A program made the position numbers and the translations under genes. From positions 20,108,488 to 20,172,487 of the forward strand of contig CM053337.1 in NCBI GenBank assembly GCA_028583605.1: DNA of 64,000 bases, in the 5' to 3' direction. This DNA is from Dastarcus helophoroides. Lineage: Eukaryota > Arthropoda > Insecta > Coleoptera > Bothrideridae. This document shows positions 24,695 to 36,900 of the stretch, piece by piece. Every line of letters begins with the position of its first letter. Position 1 is the stretch's first letter. The notes beneath the pieces are model-generated. The model had not been told where the DNA came from, made no database searches, and was given only the letters and a program-made list of their open reading frames with translations.

Positions 24695-26545
24695 TTTATT
24701 GCGTGACTTGGCGACAAGAGATTAAGGTGGTGATTAATCAGAAACTTGTATCTATCTGATAAGTGATAAAAATCTGCGATTTGATTTCGATCTAACCTTT
24801 AAAACCGGTCACTTAACGAAAACGTAAACACACCTTGACATATCATAGAATCTAACATCAGCAACATAGATTTATTCTGATGTGAGTTATTTTTCCTGCC
24901 TGAGAATAACTATTTTTATAGCACTAACATGTTTTATATCACTAACATGTTATTTAAACTTTTTGAATAATTAGGATAATTAAAAACTGCGGATAAATTT
25001 ATCAAATTCCGATACATTCATAGACACTATGTATTCATAGAATGACATTTCCAAAGCATAGAAACAGTGACAATGAGACGACCAACTACATGTGCATTAA
25101 TGTATGAACGCTGAATTTCCATGGCCCAAGTAGATGGCGCTATAGAAATTCCCACAAAAATTTGATTAGATATTTATAGCAGAGTTATTACTTGCCTTGT
25201 CAGTCGGTTTATTTTAGGTATATCGCCACACCTTCAATAAATAAGGAATTTCTGATTACAAAGAATATTTGTATGCAGTTTTATTAGCTTTTTCTTCGCC
25301 GGTCACTCCTTTCACAATCCTAAATTTCAGTACCTTCTATTTAAGAAAACTGCATACAAATATGAATACTTCGCAAATAAATGATAGAGAATATACAAGA
25401 AATATGTTTTGCGTTGTGATATATCCAAACTAGCCGATTGAAGCCTTCATAACGTTGAAAACAATTTTTTTGCGTTTTTCAATGTGCGTATGCTTTTAAT
25501 TCCGTCAATAAATTTCTATTCATTAAATTTATTTAACAAATAACTTTTGGAACTCATTTCAACCGATGATTGAATTACTAAATGATGGAATTTTTTTCTC
25601 CAGATTCAATTTCAAACTTAAAATCCCAATTTTTATTTCATTAAATATTATACATATTCCTTACTTTTACTTAAACTTGTATTTTTGCTTAAAAATTTCA
25701 ACCTAAAATCCGAAATCTTAACTTACTAAGAGTATCGTCGTTCAGAAAGTTCGAGGCAAATTTTCAAAAAATGGCGACTTCCAAAATGAATCAAGTTATT
25801 GTTTACAATTTACAATTTTAAAAATAAAAAAAATCCTTATTTAGACAAAAATAAAAATTTTAAGGAAACTCCTACAACTTATTTTACAAAATCGATATTT
25901 TTTTTAGGATAATTCGTTATTTTTGGCTAAATTTTAAGAAAGTAAAGCAGACATTACCAGAAATAGAAACTAATTTTTTAGAAAATGGCGGAATTTTTAA
26001 TTTAAATTTTAGATATAATGCAAAACATAAATAAAATGAATTTGGAATGTGAAGATAATTTTCGAAGAAGTATTGAGTCATGCGATATGATAGTTATAAA
26101 AAAAATAAAGGTGGCAAATTTAAACCATCAAATTTGTTAAGTAAAAAATCATGACATGTATAGGTACGCTGGTTATTAACTAATATGGTCACCAAATTTA
26201 TAAAATTTAAACATTAATACGTCCTCATTTAAAAAGGTTGACATTGTAAGGTGGCCTCGTCGGTTTCAGAGTCATATTTTATACACTTTAGAAACACTTC
26301 TTCATATAAATATTATATGTTTGTAACTATCATTTTTTTTTCTATGGGTAGTTCAAAATTGCATAACTGTTTTATGATTGTAACCTCAAAATTTCTTTAT
26401 GATTTTGATTATGTCTTTGATTCTAACCTAATAATTCTAATGTCACTTCATAGGAAAAAAGCGTAAATTTGGAATAATTGCATATTTTTTGTATATTCTA
26501 CTTTAATAAGCCCCACATAATTCGCTCGGCCCCATAAATCATAAA
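24695..26545. promoter_or_regulatory. Divergent intergenic region, LTA4H copy A / MRPL13
   Basis: About 1.85 kb separates the two start codons and must hold both promoters, but no TATA box or other core element could be assigned with confidence. It contains short dispersed-repeat relics (GTAGATGGCGC near 25131) and a small inverted-repeat element at about 25255-25375. Confidence 0.5.
25250..25400. mobile_element. Small MITE-like inverted-repeat element
   Basis: ATATTTGTATGCAGTTTT near 25266 is repeated in inverted orientation as AAAACTGCATACAAATAT near 25347. Between them is a GCTTTTTCTTCGCC segment. Beyond the right arm is ACTTCGCAAA..AGAGAATAT. The inner segment and the right flank also frame the big array at 29150-32020, so the two belong to one family. 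Confidence 0.6.
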
Positions 26546-27238
26546 ATGGCATCCTTGAAGCGGGTCCAGGTAAGACATCCGACGTTAAATCACAATATTT
26601 CATCAAGTATTTACAGCAATGGGCAACATTCGCTCGAATTTGGCACATATACGATGCGGCTTGGCAAAATCCGTTTGATTCAGCAAAAGTTTTGAAAAAG
26701 CACTTGATGGGAATGCACAAACCGATATATCACCCAATGAGTAAGCAGCATCTTATGGTCCGTGAGTGTTTTCAACAGAACTATTTTGGTTTTAGACGAC
26801 TGCGGGGATCATGTTATCGTCATTAACAGTCGAGATATAGCGCTCCCGGGCGACGAGTGGAAAAAACGAGTCTATTTTCACCATACAGGTTACCCTGGTG
26901 GAGCAACTTGGACGTTAGCTTGGGAACTTCATAGTAAAGACCCAACGATGGTACAGGTGTATTTTGAGTGTTTAATATTGGTCTAATTAATTTTTTGTGT
27001 CTAGGTGTTGAGAAAAGCAGTGTATAATAGTATGGATGGTAACTTACAAAGGCGATACACTATGGAGCGATTGCACATTTTTCCCGATAGTAATGTACCC
27101 CAGGATCTATTAAAGAACGTTTCTAATCAAATTAGACAACTGAGGCCAGTACCAAAGAGGTTGGATCATTACGATAAAAAAGAAGTTGAAGAATATCCAA
27201 AATTGATAGATTATCCTAAGGATTACATTTTACGATAA
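26546..27238 (+). CDS. mRpL13: Mitochondrial ribosomal protein L13 (uL13m)
   Basis: Four exons join in phase: 26546-26569, 26617-26740, 26796-26956, 27005-27238. They give 180 residues (human 178). This is a component of the mitochondrial large ribosomal subunit. Family signatures are present: QWATFARIW at the start of exon 2, a HKPIYHP segment, CGDHVIVIN at about 52-60, HTGYPGG at 79-85, ERLHIFPD at 123-130, and the PKRLDHYD tail. The first exon codes only eight residues. Introns are 46-55 nt. The gene lies between the two LTA4H copies: head-to-head with A and tail-to-tail with B. AATAAA follows at 27252-27257, with a second copy at 27267-27272. Confidence 0.95.
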
Positions 27239-27251
27239 GTTTGATATTGTA

Positions 27252-27272
27252 AATAAATGGTAGTGTAATAAA
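27252..27272 (+). terminator. Polyadenylation signals of MRPL13
   Basis: Two AATAAA hexamers (27252-27257 and 27267-27272) begin 14 and 29 nt after the stop codon. Confidence 0.65.
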
Positions 27273-27944
27273 ATAGGCTTTTAATATTATTAATGAAGCT
27301 CAAAGTTGAAATGTTAAGATAAACGGTAGAGGTTTTGGAATTCGGAGGTAAATTTTGCAGCACTGAGTTAAAGTTATCAAAAATAGCCTAAAATTCTAGA
27401 AAATCTTGAATTCTTAAGAATTGTCTACCATAAATTTTGATAGCTTTGGAAACTTGAAAGTATGCTTTCATAAAAATTCAGAATTAATACTTTTTTAAAA
27501 GTTCTTACAAACTCAATGATTTTTTTAATATTTCGTTGTTATTCTGAAAATGTTAATTTCAATACTTCACCTTTTTTACTGAAATTTTGAGAACTTGATT
27601 TTTTAAATTCTAAGTGTTTCACAAAGTTTAATCATTTTCTAATAATTTTAAGCGTTTTTAATTTTCATTTTTCAGTAAAATTTTCGATATAAGCTCAAAT
27701 CTTCGCGTTTTTTTTTTCAAATTCAGGATGGCGGGTGGTAAGATGGGGCATCAATGGACGATGCTTCTACTGTATAATTTAAAGATGCACGCCATCAAAG
27801 GTAGAGGCATGAGACTTTTTTGTTCGTCGGTGGTCGTTTTTCGCTTATTTTTAGGCCTTTTTATCCTTATTCCAAAACGATTTCGTTATAGAGATTAACT
27901 GAATGACTCTTTGATAAGTAATAAAGCAAATAAGAACGATCACA
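27273..27944. other. Convergent intergenic region
   Basis: AT-rich DNA between the 3' ends of MRPL13 and LTA4H copy B. No gene or structured element is recognised. Confidence 0.5.
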
Positions 27945-27950
27945 TTTATT
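27945..27950 (-). terminator. AATAAA signal of LTA4H copy B
   Basis: AATAAA on the minus strand lies 11 nt after the stop codon. This makes a very short 3' UTR likely if it is used. Confidence 0.55.
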
Positions 27951-27961
27951 TCAAAGTCAAA

Positions 27962-30900
27962 TCAGACAGAGTACAGGTGTAGATCGTGTATAAGTCCCTG
28001 TTCCAAAACGTGCATCATATGCTTCCTGTTTTTCTGGAAGTTCTCTATCGCTAGTGGTCTGGCGTAGCACCAGGCGTACATCTCTCTGTAAAGTGGTCGA
28101 ACATACTTCATTCTCCCCACTTGATTGACCCATTCCAACGCAATAGTCAGTTTTTCCTCCCAATGAGACCGAAGGCCCAAACGCAGCCATCTATATTTAA
28201 TCTCGGCGTTTTTCGTCTCGTAAAATCCGAACACTTCTTCGATTGCTATGAGCTTTCTAATAGAAAACGGCTCTCTATCAATCAATCTTTGGAGCAAATA
28301 AATCTTCTGTTGGGTCGTCAAAGTAATAACATCCACTTTAGTGATCGGAATGGGTTCCCTATCCCTCCACATAACCAACTTTTCTTCGATTTGGATACAA
28401 ATCACGATTTTGGTGTCATCAAATTTGGGTATAACGGGAGGCATACCGGTGCCTTTAAACCAGAGATTCCAATCGATGGTTTGAATGATGCTTAGGTTGC
28501 GAAAGTAAGAAATAAAAAACTGTTGGAAGTCGTAAGAGTCCAAGGATTTGTATTTGAATTGGATGAAGTACTTTTTCATGAATACTTCAAAAATAGCTGA
28601 AAACGTGTGAGTGTAAGATTGGGATGTAGAAGGTTGTTTTGGGTACCTGGTCCTCCAACCAAATCCTCCAAGTAACGTAGGAAGATTTGTCCTTTTTCGT
28701 AAGGTACTCTGGAGTATGCATCGTCAGGATCTATGCCTGTGAGATCTACTACTAGTTCAGTTAAAGGATTATTGTCTCCAAATGACGCTATCTAAAACAT
28801 TTTATGGCATTTTTATTTTGTTCTATTTATTATACTTAAGTTATCAAGGGCTTTACTCTTAGGAATAATTAAGCAAAAATTAATATTATTCCCTTTGGTG
28901 CTTTCCAGTAACATTAAAAATAAAAAATTGGTAAGTTTTCCTAGCAAAATTATGATAAAAAAACTACTTATTTTTCGCATAAAACACATTCTTTTTTAAT
29001 ATTTATAATTAACTCAGTATGCCAGAATAAATGGGGATATTTTTCTTCATTTCAGTGTTAATGGAAATCACCAAAAGGAATGATATCAAATTTTCTGTAC
29101 AAAAATTCTTAATTAAAACAAAAAAGAACTGTAAGTGATTTTTTTTTCATTTATTTATAATTGGCTTTTTCTTCGCCAATTGCTTCTTCCACAATTCTAG
29201 ATTTTCAGCAACCTTTTTGTTAAGGATTAGTAATCTCTTATAGATTGTCCAAAGCAGCGATTGCGTTGGATCTTTGCCAATCCTTAAGAGAAGGTTATTG
29301 AAGATCTAGAATAGTGGAAGGAGGATTGGCAAAGATTCAACGCAATCGCTGCTTGAGGCAATCTATAAATGGTTGCCAATCCTTAACACTTCCTTTCATA
29401 ATTTTAGATATTCAGTAGTCTCCTGTTAAGTATTGGCAATTTCTTGTAGATTGGCCCAAGCAGCGATTGCTTTGGATCTTTACCAATCCTTAACAAAAGG
29501 TTATTGAAGATCTGTAACTGTGGAAGAAGCAATTGGCAAAGAAAAAGTCAATTATACAAAGATTCAACGCAATCGCTGTTTGGGACAATCTATAAGAAAT
29601 TGCCAATCCTTAACACCTCATTCTACAATTCTAAATATTCAGCAGCATTCTGTTAATTATTGGCAATCTCTTATAGATGACCCCAAGCAGCGATTGCTGC
29701 CAAGCCTTAACAGAAGATTACTGAAGATCTAGAACAGTGAAAGGAGGATTGGCAAAAATTCAACGCAGTCGCTGCTTGGGGCAATCTATAAGAGGTTGCC
29801 AATCCTTAACACTTTCTTCCACAATTCTAGATATTCAGAAGTCTCCTGTTAAGTATTGGCAATTTCTTGTAGATTGGCCCAAGCAGCGATTGCTTTGGAT
29901 CTTACCAATCCTTAACAGAAAGTTATTGAAGATCTGTAACTGTGGAAGAAGCAATTGGCAAAGAAAAAGTCAATTATACAAAGATTCAACGCAATAGCTG
30001 CTTGGGACAATCTATAAGAAATTGCCAATCCTTAACACCTCATTCTACAGTTCTAAATATTCAGCAGCATTCTGTTAATTATTGGCAATCTCTTATAGAT
30101 GACCCCAAGCAGCGATTGCTGCCAATCCTTAACAGAAGATTACTGAAGATTTAGAACAGTGGAAGGAGGACTGGCAAAGATTCAACGCAATCGCTGCTTG
30201 GGGCAATCTATAAAAGGTTGCCAATCCTTAACACTTCCTTCCACAATTCTAGATATTCAGTAGCCTCCTGTTAAGTATTAGCAATCTCTTATAGATTGCC
30301 CCAAGCAGCGATTGCTTTGGATCTTTACCAATCCTTAACAGAAGGTTATTGAAGATCTGTAACTGTGGAAGAAGCAATTGGCAAAGAAAAAGTCAATTAT
30401 ACAAAGATTCAACGCAATCGCTGCTTGGGACAATCTAAGAAGTTGCCAATCCTTAACACCTCATTCTACAGTTCTAAATATTCAGCAGCATTCTGTTAAT
30501 TATTGGCAATCTTTTATAGATGACCCCAAGCAGCGATTGCTGCCAATCCTTAACAAAAGGTTACTGAAGATCTAGAACAGTGGAAGGAGGATTGGCAAAG
30601 ATTCAACACAATCGCTGCTTGGGGCAATCTATAAGAGGTTGCCAATCCTTAACACTTCCTTCCACAATTCTAGATATTCAGTAGGCTACTGTTAAGTATT
30701 GGCAATTTTTTATAGATTGGCCCAAGCAGCGATTGCGTTAGATCTTTGCCTATCCTTAACAGAAGGTTATTGAAGATCTGGAATTGTGGAAGGAGCAATT
30801 GGCGAAGATAAAGCCAATTATAGAAAGATTCAACGCAATCGCTGCTTGGCACAATCTACAAGAGATTGTCAATCCTTAACACCTTCTATAATTCTAAATA

Positions 30901-33900
30901 TTCAGTAGCCTTCTGTTAATTATTGGCAATCTCTTATAAATTACCCCAAGCAGCGATTGCTGCCAATGCTTAACAGAAGGTTACTGAAGATCTAGAACAG
31001 TGGAAGAAAGATTGGCAAAAATTCAACCCAATCGCTGCTTGGGGCAATCTATAAGAGGTTGCCAAGTCGTCAATCCTTAACACTTCCTTCCACAATTCTA
31101 GATATTCAGTAGTCTCCTGTTAAGTATTGGCAATCTATAAGAGATTGCCAATTCTTAACAAGAAGCGATTGCGTTGGATCTTTGCCAATCCTTAACAGAA
31201 GGTTATTGAAGATCTGTAACTGTGGAAGGAGCAATTAGCGAAGAAAAAGCCAATTATACAAAGATTCAACGCAATCGCTGCTTGGGGCTATTTATAAGAG
31301 TTTGCCAATCCTTAACACCTCCTACAATTCTAAATATTCAGTAGCCTTTTGTTAATTATTGGCAATATCTTATAAATTACCCCAAGCAGCGATTGCTGCC
31401 AATCCTTAACCGAAGGTTACTCAAGATCTAGAATAGTGGAAGGAGGATTGGCAAAGATTCAACGCAATCGCTGCTTGGAGCAATCTATAAGAGGTTGCCA
31501 ATCGTTAACACTTCCTTCCACAATTCTAGATATTCAGTAGCCTCCTGTTAAATATTGGAAATCTCTTATAGATTGCCCCAAGCAGCGATTGCGTTGGATC
31601 TTTGCCAATCCTTAACAGAAGGATATTGAAGATCTGGAATTGTGGAAGGAGCAATTGGCGAAGAAAAAGCCAATTATATAAAGATTCAACGCAATCGCTG
31701 CTTGGGACAATCTATGAGATTGCCAATCCTAACATGTCTTTCTACAATTCTAAATATTCAGTAGCCTTCTGTTAATTATTGGCAATCTCTTATAGATTAC
31801 CCCAAGAAACGATTGCTGCCAATCCTTAACAGAAGGTTACTGAAGATCTAGAAGTGGAAGGAGGATTGGCAAAGATTCAACGCAGTCGGAGCTTGGAGCA
31901 ATCTAGAAGAGATTGCCAATCCTTAACAGAAGACTACTGAATATCTAGAATTGTGGAACTGGCGAAGAAAAGGCCAATATGATTAAAAATAACTACTTCG
32001 CAAAGAAGATACAGAGAATATCTGATTGTTTTTTTACTATAACCCACATAGAAAGTCATGGATATGGATATACATTTGATATTTATTTCCTAATGAACAT
32101 CCACAGTATATCCATGACTTGCTATGGGGCGATCGAAAGTTGACTGCCCTATAAATTTAGAATTTTTTCAAAAATGTGGAAAGCCTTACATTTTCCTCCA
32201 ATATTGCAAGTCCTCCTATAGCAAGGAAATCTTCATCGGCCTTACTTGTCATCCTTCCAATGATCCTCCTTTCAACGAAAGTGGTGAACCCTTCATTTAA
32301 CCAGAAATGTTCAAAATTCCTATTTGTGACCAAATTCCCTGTCCAGCTGTGTGCCAGTTCATGAGCTATTACGTTAATCAGGGATCGATCACCTGCCTGA
32401 AAGCAACCTAATGCACTATTTGGATTCAATATAATCGTGAAAGTACCAAAAGTGTTGGTGTTACAAACGTTATGCATGGGTTTTCCATTCCACCGTAGGG
32501 ATAACTAGGGGGCAAAATCAACAAATCGAAGACTGTCCATACGTAAGCACCGCAGATATCTTCGGCTGCCCTAATGTAGTCTTCGGTGTAAGCGAATTCG
32601 TACGCGGCCGCTTCTAATGTCTCAATTTCAGCCCATACTCTTGTTCTTGGTCCTATTTGCTTCTGCTGTATGGCGCCTACCGTTATGGCAATTAAATATG
32701 CTGATATGGGGTTGTTTTGTATAAAATAAAACGTCCTTTCTCCGTAGGATAGATCTTGTACTTTGTAATTGACACCAGACATAATAACAGTCAGCTCGGA
32801 TGGTACTGTAATCTGTTGGATGTGGCTTTAAGTACATTTAATATTGGTGGTTGATTTGAATTGTACTTACGCGAGCTTCGTAGGTGAATTTTAGGCCAGG
32901 GGTGTCTTGACATGGCAAGAATGATCTTGCATGGATAAACTAAAAAAGTTAAACTAATAATAACAACATACATGAAGTACAGAAATCAAGGGATGTAAAA
33001 AAAAACAAATTTTTAGGTGATTTTTAAAAGGCTACAACTCGATGAATCGTAGAGAAAAATAAAAAAGTAAATTAATGTTCTTTAAGTTCCCAGTTACCAG
33101 ATCTTGAGTTCAAAATATCTAAGCCTTGACAATTTTTAATTAATCATAAGAAAAGCGTGAGCCCAATTATTTTTAAAATTCTTGTTTGTTTTTAAAAATG
33201 TTTAGGGACTTCAATATTTTTTTTCTATTGATCCCATTATAAAAATTGTCTACATAACTTAATTCTCTTTAATTCAATTGGTCCCCTAACTCTACACGAT
33301 GATTTTTCGCGGAATTATTGTCATTCAAATCAAAAGAGTCATTTTTGATTTCGTTAATTAATAACTGGGGACATAACGATCGTGTAGAAAACGCGAATAG
33401 AGTTTTGAAAACTAGAAAGCATTCTCCACAAATCCTACTTATTGGTTTTATTTTAAAAAATATGTATATATTGAGTAAGAGGTAAAAAAATTGGTGCCAA
33501 GTTGAGCGAACGCCCCTAACTATCGAATTTTTTATTTAGATTTTTTCGTACTACACATTTTTTTTATTAAAAATCAACAACTAGATGCTCTAGAGAATGC
33601 CTTCTAGTTTTCAGAACCCTACTCGCTTTTCTGTAAGATTATTATTTTCCGAGTTATTAATTGCTAACGTCAAAAATTAAAAATATTTGTTTGTTTTAGA
33701 CTTAGACAACGATGATACAGCGAAAAACCATCGTGCAGACCTAGGAGGTCAATCAAAAATAATTGAAATTTCATGGTGGGATCACTGGAAAAAAATTCCC
33801 TGGATCTTTTCAAAGATAAAAAATAATTTGGAAACATTTTTGGCACATGGTTTTTAAGTTCAGTCCACTCGCAAAGGGTTAGTCAATAAACATGATTGGT

Positions 33901-36900
33901 TAAAAACTGCCAAAGCTAAAAATTTTGAACTTGAATCCTAAAAACTAGAAACTTGTAGCTTTAATTTGCTTCTTTTTATTTTTCTCTGTGAGCAAAAAAA
34001 GAACGAAATATTTTCCAAAAGTATCCAAATTTTAACATCACTTATTTTGGATTTCTTTTATATACCCGAGCTTAGTGACTAAAACAAAAAAAAGAACGAA
34101 ATATTTTCCAAAAGTATCCAAATTTTAACAAAAATGATGTATCAATGATCAACCATAATAATATAGCCACAGAGTCAAAGTTTTATGCAAACAAAAGTAG
34201 AAATGTGAACAAAAATTCGAAGCGAAATAGAAATTTTCGACGAGAAGTAGAAATTACAGAAAAAAAACCTGAATTTATAAATAAAAAGTTTCATATATAT
34301 TGAATGCTTTTCTTCCAATTTCAACTGTCTTTTAAAAAATTCCAGTTTGTTTCAAATTTTATGAAACCGAAACAAAAGTTCTTCGCATGATTTTGATTTT
34401 TTTTCACAATTCATGCTTATTCTTCAAATTTCACCTCGAATTTTGACATTGACAATCATAATTCGAATTACAAAGTCAACAAAGTTACAAAATTTGATTA
34501 GAAAGTCAAAAATTTAGGTAACAAGTTGAGAATTTTAAAATTATACTTCACATGTTGTAAAGTCCAGAAAAAATCGAAGTTTTCGTGAATTCCCAATTTA
34601 AATTTGAAATTTCCAATTTTCCGAAATTTCCTTTCAAAATGTTGGACAATTTCTGAAAGTTCAGTATTTGAATAATTTTAATAGTTGAACAGTTTCTAAT
34701 ATTTTCTTGAAATTATTATTTAATCTCGATATGGTGATTTTATCTCGAAATTTCGTTTTTTCGATTCAGATTCAAATTTTAAAACTTTAACCATAAAATT
34801 CTGATATTATGTACTCAACACTTTCTGAACAATGTCGAACATGTTGTAATAATGTAGAAAAATAAGACTTTAATGAGAAAATAAAAAGTCACAAATTGAA
34901 AATCTTTAAAGATTTCAAATTTGTAAATTACAGAAAAAATCGGAGTTTCTCGAAATTCTCAATTTAACCCTGACATATTTTCAAGCTTCCCTTTTAAAAC
35001 GTTCCAAATTTCAATTTTGTCCAAAAGGTTTCTCAAATTGTTCACTTTAATCTCGATATTTTGATTTCATCTCGAAATTTTGAGTTTTTCTACTTTATTT
35101 CAAATCTCAAGACTCTGTTTCAAATCTCAAGACTTTGTTTCAAATCTCAAGACTTTAACCTTAAATTTTTTATTTAATGTACTTAACATTTCCTAAACAA
35201 AGTCGAAAATTTTGTTATCAAGTAGAAAAATACAACTTCGAAACGTCAAAATAAATTTAAGTTAAAAAAATGTTAAAAGATTTCAAATTTTGTAATTAAA
35301 GAAAAAAATCGAAGTTTTTAGGAATTCTCAGTTTAAACCTGACATATTTTTGAGCTTCCTTTTAAAAAGGTTCAAAATTTTGATTTTGTCCAAAAGGTTT
35401 GCTCAAATTTTTCACTTCAATCTCGATATTTCGATTTTATCTCGATATTTCGATTTCATCTCGAAATTTTGAGTTTTTCGACTTTGTTTTAAATCTCAAG
35501 ACTTTGTTTCAAATCTCAAGACTTTAACCATAAAATTTTGATTTTATGTACTTAACATATTCTAAATAAAAGTCGACAATTTTGTTATAAAGTAGAAGAA
35601 TACAACTTCGAAACGTCAAAATAAATTTAAGTCAAAACAAGATTTCAAATTTTGCAATTACAGAAAAAAAATCAAAGTTTCTCGGAATTCTCAATTTAAA
35701 CTTGACATATTTTCGAGCTTCCGTTTAACAATGCTCGAAATTTCAATTTTGTCCGGAAAGTGTTTTCAAATTTTTCACTTCAATCTCGATATTTCGATTT
35801 CATCGCGAAATTTTGAGTTTTTCGGCTTTGTTTCAAATCTCAAGACCTTGTTTCAAATCTTAAGACTTGAACCATAAAATTTTGATTTTATGTACTTAAT
35901 ATTTCCTAAACAAAGTCGAAAACTTTGTTATAAAGTAGAAGAATACAACTTCGAAAAGTTAAAATAAATTTAGGTCCAAAAAAAATTTAAAAGATTTCAA
36001 ATTTTGTAATTACAGAAAAAAATGGAAGTCTCTCGGAATTTTCAATTTTAACCTGACTTATTTTCCAACTTCCCTTTAAACACATTCAAAATTTCAGTTT
36101 TGTCCAGAAAATTTTCTTAAATTTTTCACCACAATCTCGATATTTCGATTTCATTTCGAAATTTTGGGTTTTTCGACTTTGTTTCAAATCTCAAGGCTTT
36201 GTTTTAAATCTCAAGACTTTAACCATAAAATTTTGATTTTATGTGCTTAATATTTCCTAAACAAAGTCGAAAATTTTGTTATAAAGTAGAAAAATACATC
36301 TTAGAAACGCCAAAATAAATTTAAGTCAAAAAAATTTTAAAAGATTTCAAATTTTGTAATTGCGGAAAAATTCGAAGTTTCGCGGGATTGCCAATTTAAA
36401 CCTGACATATTTTCGAATTTCCCCTGTAAAAACATTTGAAATTTCAATTGTGTCCAGAAGGTTTTCTCAAATTTTTCACTTCAATCTCGATATTTTGATT
36501 TCATCCCGAAATTTTGAGTTTTTCGACTTTGTTTCAAATCTCAAGACTTTGTTTCAGATCCCAAGACTTTAACTATAAAAGTTTAATTTTATGTACTTAA
36601 GATTTCCTAAATAAAGTCGAAAATTTTGTTATAAAGTAGGAGAATACAATTTCGAAAGTCGAAATAAATTTAAGTCAAAAAAATGTTAAAAGATTTCAAA
36701 TTTTGTAATTACAGAAAAAAATGGAAGTTTCTCGGGATTCTCAATTTCAACCTGACTTATTTTCCAACTTCTTTTTTAACACATTCGAAATTTCAATTTT
36801 GTGCAGAAGATTTTCTTAAATTTTTCACTTCGATCTCGATATTTCGATTTCATCGCGAAATTTTGAGTTTTTCGACTTTGTTTTAAATCTCAAGACTTTG

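Noticed and set aside
26251..26466. 71-codon frame upstream of MRPL13
   Set aside because: Low complexity Phe/Ser/Tyr composition with no recognisable domain. It ends before the MRPL13 start and is best seen as flank.
29520..30852. Several related 60-86-codon open frames that look like a protein family
   Set aside because: They are translations of the alternating inverted repeats, recur with the repeat period, and the opposite strand is equally open.
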